Below are positions 7,841 through 15,516 of a stretch of 64,000 nt of DNA, piece after piece. The notes under the pieces are model-generated. The model ran no database searches and was not told where the DNA came from. It saw only the letters and a list, made by a program, of their open reading frames with translations. A program made the translations under genes and the position numbers. How positions within the stretch are numbered: position 1 is the stretch's first letter; each line of letters begins with the position of its first letter. Origin of the DNA: JBLEFH01 sp047345645 (GTDB taxonomy: Bacteria; Pseudomonadota; Alphaproteobacteria; Rhodobacterales; Rhodobacteraceae); the NCBI GenBank assembly GCA_047345645.1, contig JBLEFH010000001.1; one strand, given 5' to 3'.

Positions 7841-8688
7841 TGTTCCCGACACCGATTGAACGCACCAGCACCGCCAATCAATGGATCTACAAGGTCGCGC
7901 TGCCGATCTCGCTGGTCATCTGGCTCCTGCCGCTGATCGCCGTTGCGCTGACTTCGATCCGGCCCGCTGCCGATATTACGGCGGGCAATTACTGGGGGAT
8001 GCCGTCGAGTTTCAATTTCTTGGAAAACTACCGCGCGGTCTTCGATAACTCCCCCATCGGCGCCTATATCCTCAACAGTTTCAAGGTGACGATCCCGACC
8101 GTGATCGGCGCGGTCGCGCTCTCATGCATGACCGGTTTTGCCCTCGGCGTTTACCGCTTTCCCGGCAACCTGCTGATCTTCTTCATGTTCGTTGCGGGCA
8201 ACTTCGTGCCCTTCCAAATCCTGATGGTCCCGGTGCGCGATTTCACCGTGAATATGGGGCTTTACAATACCGTGACGGGCCTCGCGCTCTTCCATATCGC
8301 CTTCCAGACCGGCTTTTGCACGCTCTTCATGCGCAATTTCATTCGCGCCTTACCGAAGGAGCTGATTGAGGCCGCGCGGGTCGAAGGCGTCGCTGAGTGG
8401 CGCATCTTCTGGTTCATCGTGCTGCCCTTGATGAAGCCCGCGATTGCGGCGCTGTCGGTGCTGATCTTCACCTTCATCTGGAACGATTATTTCTGGGCGA
8501 CCGTCCTCACCCAAGGCGCGGAAACGCAGCCCGTGACCGCCGGTCTCTACTCGCTCAACGGCCAATGGGTCGCCCAGTGGCACCTCGTCTCGGCGGGCGC
8601 GATCATCGCCGCGCTGCCGCCGGTGCTGATGTTCTTCCTGATGCAGCGCCATTTCATCGCTGGCCTCACCCTCGGGGCGGTGAAATGA
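7840..8688 (+). CDS. Sugar ABC transporter permease, MalG type
   Basis: A 282-residue inner-membrane protein with six hydrophobic segments. The first is IYKVALPISLVIWLLPLIAV, and the EAA loop ELIEAARVEGVAEWRIFWF lies near residue 180. It partners the MalF-type permease. The start is fixed by GGAGGAAATCTG just before ATG 7840, which shares one base with the stop of the MmcQ/YjbR gene. An ATG 24 bases upstream (7816) would overlap that gene further and has no better ribosome site. The stop overlaps the alpha-galactosidase ATG as ATGA, indicating coupling. Confidence 0.94.
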   Translation: MFPTPIERTSTANQWIYKVALPISLVIWLLPLIAVALTSIRPAADITAGNYWGMPSSFNFLENYRAVFDNSPIGAYILNSFKVTIPTVIGAVALSCMTGFALGVYRFPGNLLIFFMFVAGNFVPFQILMVPVRDFTVNMGLYNTVTGLALFHIAFQTGFCTLFMRNFIRALPKELIEAARVEGVAEWRIFWFIVLPLMKPAIAALSVLIFTFIWNDYFWATVLTQGAETQPVTAGLYSLNGQWVAQWHLVSAGAIIAALPPVLMFFLMQRHFIAGLTLGAVK

Positions 8689-10742
8689 GGCAATATTGGC
8701 GGCTCGATGATGCGGGGTGGACGCTGGTTCTCGCAGGTGGGGAGGGGCTGGCCGAGGCGCTCTATCTGGGCCCGCGCCTGCCGGATGGCGAGGATTTGGC
8801 CGCGCTCGACGCGCTCTCGCGCCGCGATGTGACCGGCGGAATGCTGGACGAAAACCCGCCGCTCTCGCTCTGCCCCGAAGCCCGCCGCAGCTTTCCCGGC
8901 CAGCCGGGGATGGTCGCCTATGGCGCGGATGGGGCGTTGCTCGCGCCGGTTTGGGCGTTCGAGCGTTCGGAGGAATATGAGGAGGACCGTCTCGCGCTGC
9001 ACTACCGCGCGGAGCGTCTGCGCCTCTCCTTCCATTTCGCGGTGACATATGCGGGCGTCCTGACAGCCGAAACCGCCCTGACCAGCGACGCGCCGATCCG
9101 TCTCCACTGGCTCGCCGCGCCCGTCTTGCCGGTCTCCGGTGTTTACGATGATCTCATAGACACCAACGGCCGCTGGATTGGCGAATTTCAACTGAATCGC
9201 AAACCGATCACCCCCGGCATTATCCAGCGGGAAGCGCGAAATGGGCGCTCCGGCCATGAACATCCGCCGCTCGCCTTCCTCGCCGGTCACGGCGCGAACA
9301 ACAATTCCGGTCAGGTGCTTGGCCTCCATTACGACTGGTCCGGCGGGCACCGCATGGTGCTGGAGGAGCTGCCCGACGGGCGGCGGCAGATCCAGTTCGG
9401 TCACACGACGGGCAGCGAGCCGGTCGGCACCGAATTCACCACGGAAAAGCTGTCGATTGCGGTGAGCCAGAGCGGTCTCAACGGCGCGGGCATCGCCTTT
9501 CAGCGCCAGATCCGCGCCGCGCTGCCGCCGTTCCGCAAGCCGCGCCCGGTCCACTACAATTGCTGGGAGGCGATTTATTTCGACCACGATCTCGCGAGCC
9601 TCAAGGAGATCGCGAACCGCGCCGCCGACCTCGGGGCCGAACGGTTCGTCCTCGACGATGGCTGGTTCGGCAAACGCGACGACGACACCTCCAGCCTCGG
9701 GGATTGGGACATCGACCACCGCAAATGGCCGGACGGTCTGAGCCCGCTGATCGACCATGTCCAAAGCCTCGGCATGGGTTTCGGCCTCTGGTTCGAGCCG
9801 GAGATGATCAACGAAAGCAGCGACCTCTACCGCGCGCATCCCGATTGGGTTCTCGGGCCGGGGGATCAGATCACCGGCCGCCAACAGCTTTGCCTCGACA
9901 TGTCGAAGCCAGAGGTGCGCCGCTATCTTTTCGACAAGATCAGCGCCGTGTTGAGCGCTCACGACATCGACTATATCAAATGGGACCACAACCGCCTCCT
10001 GCCGCATCCGGACGCCGCGCAAACCCGCGGGATCTATGCGCTTTTGGATGACCTGCGCGCGGCTTTCCCGGAGGTGGAAATCGAAAGTTGCGCCTCGGGC
10101 GGCGGGCGTATCGACGCGGGCATCCTGACTCGCTGCAACCGCGTCTGGCTCTCCGACAGCAACGACGCGCTGGAGCGGCTGCGCATCCAGCATGACGCTG
10201 CGCTTTTCCTTCCTGGCGTCGCGACCGGCTCTCATGTCGGCCCGCGCGTTTGCCATACATCCGGACGGACCCTCCCGATGCGGCTCCGCGCCTGGGTCGC
10301 CGCGCAGCGCCATATGGGGTTCGAGATGGACCCGCGCGAACTCACCGAGGATGAGGCGGCGACGCTGAAAGAGGTCACCGCATGGTGGAAGGCCAACCGC
10401 GACTGGATGGCCGAGGCCGATATTCTGCGGCTTGACGCGGATGACCCATCCGTCATCGCTGAGCTTCAACTCGCCGAAAACGGCCAGCGTTTCGTCGTCT
10501 TCGCGGGCCAAGCCGCAACCTCCACGCAAATCCTGCCGCGCCCGCTACGCCTCGCGGGCCTTGACCCGGACGCGCGTTACGAGATCACACTCTTGCCCGA
10601 AACCAACCCGCTGTCGCGCGGCAAACTCGCCCTCACGGACGGCTCGTTAACTCCGACCGGCCAAGCGCTCATGACGGCGGGTATCACCCTTCCGGCGCGT
10701 TTCCCGGAGACCATATCCATCATCGAAGGAACCCGTTTATGA
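8685..10742 (+). CDS. Alpha-galactosidase, GH36 family
   Basis: A 685-residue enzyme without a signal peptide, so cytoplasmic. It has the GH36 N-terminal beta-sandwich (about 1-285), then the TIM barrel containing NCWEAIYFDHD, RFVLDDGWFGKRDDD and LWFEPEMINESSDL. The catalytic nucleophile is Asp434 in KWDHNR and the acid/base is Asp491 in VWLSDSND, both present. A small C-terminal beta domain follows. It removes terminal alpha-linked galactose from imported oligosaccharides or galactosyl-glycerols. It starts by ATGA overlap with the MalG-type permease and ends by ATGA overlap with the dehydratase, so transport and hydrolysis are coupled. Family-level assignment is firm; the natural substrate is inferred. 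Confidence 0.94.
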   Translation: MRQYWRLDDAGWTLVLAGGEGLAEALYLGPRLPDGEDLAALDALSRRDVTGGMLDENPPLSLCPEARRSFPGQPGMVAYGADGALLAPVWAFERSEEYEEDRLALHYRAERLRLSFHFAVTYAGVLTAETALTSDAPIRLHWLAAPVLPVSGVYDDLIDTNGRWIGEFQLNRKPITPGIIQREARNGRSGHEHPPLAFLAGHGANNNSGQVLGLHYDWSGGHRMVLEELPDGRRQIQFGHTTGSEPVGTEFTTEKLSIAVSQSGLNGAGIAFQRQIRAALPPFRKPRPVHYNCWEAIYFDHDLASLKEIANRAADLGAERFVLDDGWFGKRDDDTSSLGDWDIDHRKWPDGLSPLIDHVQSLGMGFGLWFEPEMINESSDLYRAHPDWVLGPGDQITGRQQLCLDMSKPEVRRYLFDKISAVLSAHDIDYIKWDHNRLLPHPDAAQTRGIYALLDDLRAAFPEVEIESCASGGGRIDAGILTRCNRVWLSDSNDALERLRIQHDAALFLPGVATGSHVGPRVCHTSGRTLPMRLRAWVAAQRHMGFEMDPRELTEDEAATLKEVTAWWKANRDWMAEADILRLDADDPSVIAELQLAENGQRFVVFAGQAATSTQILPRPLRLAGLDPDARYEITLLPETNPLSRGKLALTDGSLTPTGQALMTAGITLPARFPETISIIEGTRL

Positions 10743-12445
10743 CCAAACGCCGCTCATCCCACTGGTATGGCAAGCGCGACAAGGACGGGTTCATTCATCG
10801 CTCGTGGATGAAAAATCAGGGCTTCCCGGACAGCGCCTTTGACGGCCGCCCGATCATCGGGATCTGCAACACATGGTCCGAGCTGACCCCCTGTAACGCG
10901 CATCTGCGGACCCTCGCCGAAGGGGTGAAACGCGGCGTTTGGGAGGCGGGCGGCTTTCCGGTGGAATTCCCCGTCATGTCCCTGGGCGAGACGCAGATGA
11001 AGCCGACCGCCATGCTTTTCCGCAACCTTCTGGCGATGGATGTGGAAGAGTCGATCCGCGCCTATGGCATTGACGGCGTTGTGCTTTTGGGTGGCTGCGA
11101 CAAGACCACGCCGGGGCAACTCATGGGCGCGGCCTCCGTGGACCTGCCGACGATCGTGGTGTCCTCCGGGCCGATGCTGAATGGTAAATGGAACGGGCAG
11201 GATATCGGCTCCGGCACCGATGTGTGGAAATTCTCCGAAGCCGTGCGGGCGGGCGAGATGAGCCTTGAGGATTTCATGGCCGCGGAGTCCGGCATGTCGC
11301 GTTCCGCCGGGGTGTGCATGACGATGGGCACCGCCTCGACTATGGCGAGCCTCGTGGAGGCCATGGGTCTGTCGCTGCCGACCAATGCGGCGCTTCCGGC
11401 GGTCGATGCGCGGCGGATGATGCTCGCGCATCTCACCGGGCGGCGCGCGGTCGAGATGGTCGAGGAGGAGTTGAACCTCTCCAAAATCCTGAACCGCGAG
11501 AGTTTTGAAAACGCCATTCTTGCCAATGCCGCTGTCGGTGGGTCCACCAACGCGGTGGTGCATTTGCTCGCGATTGCGGGGCGGGTTGGCGTCGATCTCA
11601 GCCTTGAGGATTTCGAGATCGGCGCGGAGATTCCGCTGCTCGTCAACTGTATGCCATCCGGCAAATATCTCATGGAAGATTTCTGCTACGCGGGCGGGAT
11701 GCCAGTGATTTTGAAGGAACTTGGCGCGCGGCTGCGGCCCGCTAACACCGTGATGAACCGCCCGATTTCCGCCTATTCCGACGGCGCGGAGAACTTCAAC
11801 ACCGACGTGATCCGTCCCTTTGACACGCCGCTGAAGCCCGCCGCCGGGCTGCGCGTTCTTAAAGGCAATCTCGCGCCGAACGGGGCGATCATCAAGCCCT
11901 CTGCCGCCTCCGATCACCTCTTACAGCATGAAGGCCCGGCCTATGTGTTCGAGAGCATTGAGGATCTGAAAGAGAATATCGACCGCCCTGATCTGCCCGT
12001 CACGGCGGACACGATTTTGGTGCTGAAAGGCTGCGGTCCGAAGGGCTATCCGGGGATGCCCGAGGTCGGCAACATGCCGATCCCGCGCGTGCTCGTGGAG
12101 CAGGGCGTGCGCGATATGGTCCGCGTGTCGGACGCGCGGATGAGCGGGACGGCCTTCGGAACGGTGGTTCTGCATGTCTCCCCCGAAACGCAGGCGGGCG
12201 GGCCGCTGGCTTTGGTGAAAACCGGCGACTGGATCCGACTTGATGCCAACGCGGGCGTGCTCGAACTGCTGGTCGATCAGGCCGAACTCGACGCGCGGCG
12301 CGCCGCGTGGGAAGCGCCGCCTTCGCAATATGAGCGCGGCTGGTCGAAGCTTTATATCGACCATGTTTTGGGCGCGGAGCAGGGCGCGGATCTTGACTTC
12401 CTGGTCGGCAAAGACACCCGTATTCCATGGAGGGAGAGCCATTGA
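10739..12445 (+). CDS. IlvD/EDD-family sugar-acid dehydratase, probable D-galactonate dehydratase
   Basis: A 568-residue Fe-S dehydratase of the arabonate/xylonate branch rather than IlvD itself. Cys52 (CNTWSELTPC), Cys120 (GGCDKTTPG) and Cys193 (GVCMTMGTAS) have the spacing of the cluster-binding cysteines of characterised Rhizobium L-arabinonate dehydratase (59, 127, 200). The conserved DKTTP lysine is Lys122. The reaction is water removal from an aldonate to give a 2-keto-3-deoxy acid. With KDGal kinase and KDPGal aldolase directly downstream, D-galactonate is the likely substrate. The usual galactonate dehydratase (DgoD) belongs to the enolase superfamily and is absent here. L-arabinonate or D-fuconate remain possible. 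Confidence 0.88.
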   Translation: MTKRRSSHWYGKRDKDGFIHRSWMKNQGFPDSAFDGRPIIGICNTWSELTPCNAHLRTLAEGVKRGVWEAGGFPVEFPVMSLGETQMKPTAMLFRNLLAMDVEESIRAYGIDGVVLLGGCDKTTPGQLMGAASVDLPTIVVSSGPMLNGKWNGQDIGSGTDVWKFSEAVRAGEMSLEDFMAAESGMSRSAGVCMTMGTASTMASLVEAMGLSLPTNAALPAVDARRMMLAHLTGRRAVEMVEEELNLSKILNRESFENAILANAAVGGSTNAVVHLLAIAGRVGVDLSLEDFEIGAEIPLLVNCMPSGKYLMEDFCYAGGMPVILKELGARLRPANTVMNRPISAYSDGAENFNTDVIRPFDTPLKPAAGLRVLKGNLAPNGAIIKPSAASDHLLQHEGPAYVFESIEDLKENIDRPDLPVTADTILVLKGCGPKGYPGMPEVGNMPIPRVLVEQGVRDMVRVSDARMSGTAFGTVVLHVSPETQAGGPLALVKTGDWIRLDANAGVLELLVDQAELDARRAAWEAPPSQYERGWSKLYIDHVLGAEQGADLDFLVGKDTRIPWRESH

Positions 12446-13206
12446 TGACAACGCAATTCCCTGATCTCAAAGACCAATCCGTCTTCATCACCGGCGGCGG
12501 CTCGGGCATCGGCGCGGTGCTGACGGACGCGTTTCTGGAGCAAGGCGCGAAGGTGGCGTTCGTCCAGCGCCGCGATGCGAACGCCTTTTGCGAAGAGATG
12601 GAGGCGAAACACGGCATCCGCCCGCTGTTCCTGCCATGCGACATCACCGACATTCCCGCGCTGAAAAACGCCATCGGTGAGGCGGCGAACCAGCATGGGC
12701 CGGTCACCGTTTTGGTGAACAATGCGGGCAATGATGTGCGGCATGATCTCTCTCTCAGCGTCGAGGAGTGGGACCAGAACCACGCCATCAATCTGCGCCC
12801 GCATTTCTTTACCGCGCAGGCGGTGGCGGGAGGGATGCGCGTTGCCGGGGGCGGGGCGATTATCAACGTGTCTTCCGCCAGTTACCTGATGGGCAATGAC
12901 GGCTACCCCGCCTATGTCGCGGCCAATGCGGCGATCACCGGGCTGACGCGGGCGCTGGCGCGGGAACTGGGACCAGACAAGATCCGCGTCAATGCGCTCG
13001 TCCCCGGCTGGGTGCTGACCGAAAAGCAGTTGGAGATCTGGGCGAGCCCCGAGGATTTGAAAGAGCATCTGAAAAAGCAATGCCTTAAGGAACATTTGAA
13101 GCCAGAGGATATGTGCGGGCCGACCCTCTTTCTCGCCTCCACCGCCAGCCGCATGATGACCGGGCAGGTCATGGCCGTCGATGGCGGCGTCGTGGTGACG
13201 GGATGA
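12445..13206 (+). CDS. SDR-family sugar dehydrogenase, probable galactose 1-dehydrogenase
   Basis: A 253-residue Rossmann-fold protein with TGGGSGIG at residues 16-23, NNAG at 92-95, Ser144 and Tyr157. It resembles the sugar 1-dehydrogenase branch (xylose, galactose) in its C-terminal part (GWVLTEKQLEIW). In context it would oxidise galactose to galactonolactone with NAD(P)+. The odd feature is the active site. The tetrad lysine of YxxxK is Asn161 (AAT, 12925-12927) in YVAAN, which is rare and may reduce or alter activity. ATG 12445 shares its first base with the dehydratase TGA and follows GGAGGGAGAG. A longer in-frame start at 12427 lies before that site. Confidence 0.88.
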   Translation: MTTQFPDLKDQSVFITGGGSGIGAVLTDAFLEQGAKVAFVQRRDANAFCEEMEAKHGIRPLFLPCDITDIPALKNAIGEAANQHGPVTVLVNNAGNDVRHDLSLSVEEWDQNHAINLRPHFFTAQAVAGGMRVAGGGAIINVSSASYLMGNDGYPAYVAANAAITGLTRALARELGPDKIRVNALVPGWVLTEKQLEIWASPEDLKEHLKKQCLKEHLKPEDMCGPTLFLASTASRMMTGQVMAVDGGVVVTG

Positions 13207-14081
13207 GCGGGGCCGACTGGATCGCCGCCGATTGGGGCACGAGCAACCTGCGCGTCTGGGCGATGGCGGGGGCAAAGCCGGTCGATCACCGCGCGTCGGA
13301 GAAGGGGATGGGCGCGCTCTTGCCGGACGAATTCGCGCCGCATCTGAGCGAGATCACCGCCGATTGGGGACCGCTGCCCGTGGTGGCTTGCGGTATGGTC
13401 GGGAGCCGTCAGGGCTGGATTGAGGCGCCTTACCGCGCCGTGCCGACCTCCGCCGCGCCGCATCTCGTCCGCGCGCCGGGAGACCGCCCGGTCTGGATCG
13501 CGGGCGGGGTGAAACAGGACGACCCGCCTGATGTGATGCGCGGCGAGGAGACGCAGATCGCCGGGCTGCTCGCGCGTGATCCCGAGTTCGACGGGGTGGT
13601 GTGCCTGCCCGGCACCCACACCAAATGGGTGCGGATTTCTGCGGGCGAAATCTGCTTTTTTCAAAGCTTTATGACCGGTGAGCTGTTCAGCCTGCTCGCT
13701 AAACAATCGGTGCTGCGCCACACGGTCGGCACGCCCGACATCGCCGATCCCGCTTTCAGCGAAGCCGCCCAGGAGGCGATGGACCGCCCGCAGATCGCCT
13801 ACGGCAAGCTCTTCCAACTGCGCTCCGGCGCGCTGCTCGGCGATCTTGCGCCGGATACGGCTGCGGCGCGCCTCTCTGGGCTGCTCGTCGGGCTCGAACT
13901 CGCCAGCGCCAAACCCTATTGGCTCGGCCAGCGGATCGCGATGATCGGCAATGACGCGCTCTCCGCCGGATATGAAGCCGCACTCGCCCCAATGGGGGCG
14001 ATGATCGAACGCTATGAGACGGAAAGCGTGACCCTCGCGGGCCTCACCGCCGCATGGACCACCCTCAAGGAGACCCTATGA
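13203..14081 (+). CDS. dgoK: 2-dehydro-3-deoxygalactonokinase
   Basis: A 292-residue kinase. The N-terminal IAADWGTSNLRVWAM is the phosphate-binding signature of the DgoK family, followed by VVACGMVGSRQGW and LPGTHTKWVRI, both typical of this family. It phosphorylates 2-keto-3-deoxy-galactonate with ATP to the 6-phosphate, the fourth step of De Ley-Doudoroff galactose breakdown. It begins in an ATGA overlap with the SDR gene and ends in another with the aldolase, so the three are translationally linked. Length is normal and no key segment is missing. Confidence 0.94.
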   Translation: MSGADWIAADWGTSNLRVWAMAGAKPVDHRASEKGMGALLPDEFAPHLSEITADWGPLPVVACGMVGSRQGWIEAPYRAVPTSAAPHLVRAPGDRPVWIAGGVKQDDPPDVMRGEETQIAGLLARDPEFDGVVCLPGTHTKWVRISAGEICFFQSFMTGELFSLLAKQSVLRHTVGTPDIADPAFSEAAQEAMDRPQIAYGKLFQLRSGALLGDLAPDTAAARLSGLLVGLELASAKPYWLGQRIAMIGNDALSAGYEAALAPMGAMIERYETESVTLAGLTAAWTTLKETL

Positions 14082-14683
14082 CCCGCCCTCTGATCGCCAT
14101 TTTGCGCGGCATCACCCCGCCCGAAGCCGTGCCGGTCGCAACCGCGCTGGTTAAGGCTGGCGTGACCATGATCGAAGTGCCGCTGAACTCGCCTGAGCCG
14201 CTCAAAAGCATCGCTGCCATTGTCGATGCGTTCGGCGATCAGGCGCAGATCGGCGCGGGTACGGTGCTGACGCCCGTGCAGGTCGATGAGGTGGCGGCGA
14301 CCGGCGCAAAGCTCATCGTCTCGCCCAATTGCGACGCGGCGGTCATTGGCCATACCAAGGAAAAGGGGATGCAATCCTTTCCGGGCGTGATGACCCCGAC
14401 CGAAGCCTTCACCGCGCTCAGCGCGGGCGCGGACGGGCTGAAACTCTTCCCCGGCGAGATCATCGGCGCGGCGGGGCTCAAGGCGATGAAAGCGATCCTG
14501 CCAGCGGGAACCCCGCTTTACGGCGTTGGCGGCGTGAGTGCGGAAAACATGGCCGAATGGGCCGCCGCGGGCGCGGCAGGCTTCGGCATCGGCAGCGCGA
14601 TTTACAAACCCGGCGACAGCGCGGAAACGGTGGCGAAAAAGGCCGCCGCGCTGGTGGCCGCTTGCGACGAGGCGATGGCATGA
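14078..14683 (+). CDS. dgoA: 2-dehydro-3-deoxy-6-phosphogalactonate aldolase
   Basis: A 201-residue class I aldolase of the KDPG/KDPGal family. Glu33 in IEVPL and the Schiff-base Lys122 in LKLFPG are in place. The phosphate-binding end of the barrel is seen in PLYGVGGVSAENMAEW. It splits KDPGal into pyruvate and glyceraldehyde 3-phosphate, which feeds central metabolism. Adjacency to dgoK favours the galacto- over the gluco-isomer specificity. It overlaps dgoK by ATGA at the start and the SMP-30 gene by ATGA at the end. Confidence 0.94.
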   Translation: MTRPLIAILRGITPPEAVPVATALVKAGVTMIEVPLNSPEPLKSIAAIVDAFGDQAQIGAGTVLTPVQVDEVAATGAKLIVSPNCDAAVIGHTKEKGMQSFPGVMTPTEAFTALSAGADGLKLFPGEIIGAAGLKAMKAILPAGTPLYGVGGVSAENMAEWAAAGAAGFGIGSAIYKPGDSAETVAKKAAALVAACDEAMA

Positions 14684-15516
14684 TTTTCGACGACACCCAA
14701 TGCCTGCTTGGCGAAGGCCCACTCTGGTCGCCTGACGCGCAAGCGCTCTACTGGTTCGATATCCTCAGCAAGTCCCTGCACAGAAAGGGAGAAAGCCGCA
14801 AAACATGGCAGTTTGACGACTACGTCTCCGCCGCCGGGCGTGTCGAGAGCGGCAAGCTGCTCATCGCCTCGCAAAACGCGCTGAGCCTGTTCGACCCGGA
14901 AAGCGGCGGGCTCGATCTGGTCACGCCACTGGAGGCGGATCTGCCCGGCAACCGCTCCAATGATGGCCGCGCCGACCCGATGGGCGGGTTCTGGATCGGC
15001 ACCATGGCGATCGACAAGACCAAGGGCGCAGGCAGCATTTACCGTTATTATCGCGGCGAATTGCGCAAGCTGTTCGGCGGGATAACCATCACGAACGCGA
15101 TCTGTTTTGACCCCGATGCGGGCTATGCGTGCTTCACGGACACCGATATTGGCGTGATCCAGAAGGTCTGGCTCGACGATCACGGGTGGCCGCAGGGCGA
15201 GCCGCAACCGCATATCGATTTGGTCGAAGAGGGACTGAACCCCGATGGCGCGGTGATCGACGCGGAAGGCTGTCTCTGGTCGGCGCAATGGGGCGCGGGC
15301 CGTGTCGCGCGCTATGATGCGGATGGTAAATTCATGGATGCGGTGGACCTCCCCGCCAAGCAAATCTCCTGCCCGGCCTTTGGCGGCGCGGATCTCACCA
15401 CGCTTTTCGCGACCTCTGCGGTCGAGGATCTCGATCCCGCGCCGGAGATGGAGGGCAAGACCTTCGCCGTCGAGATCGGCGTGAAAGGTCAGGAAGAACG
15501 TAAGGTTATCCTATGA
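14680..15516 (+). CDS. SMP-30/gluconolactonase-type sugar lactonase
   Basis: A 278-residue six-bladed beta-propeller of the SMP-30/regucalcin/gluconolactonase family. LGEGPLWSPD (metal-binding Glu near residue 11), RSNDGRADPMGGFWIGTM (Asn and Asp ligands), and NPDGAVIDAEGCLWSAQW are the conserved blade motifs. It would open the galactono-1,4-lactone made by the SDR dehydrogenase to galactonate for the dehydratase. No signal peptide, so it works in the cytoplasm with its partners. It is joined to both neighbours by ATGA overlaps. Confidence 0.92.
   Translation: MIFDDTQCLLGEGPLWSPDAQALYWFDILSKSLHRKGESRKTWQFDDYVSAAGRVESGKLLIASQNALSLFDPESGGLDLVTPLEADLPGNRSNDGRADPMGGFWIGTMAIDKTKGAGSIYRYYRGELRKLFGGITITNAICFDPDAGYACFTDTDIGVIQKVWLDDHGWPQGEPQPHIDLVEEGLNPDGAVIDAEGCLWSAQWGAGRVARYDADGKFMDAVDLPAKQISCPAFGGADLTTLFATSAVEDLDPAPEMEGKTFAVEIGVKGQEERKVIL

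Noticed and set aside
8547..10529. 660-residue open frame on the minus strand
   Set aside because: Lies opposite the alpha-galactosidase gene, with shadow-frame composition and no recognisable domain.
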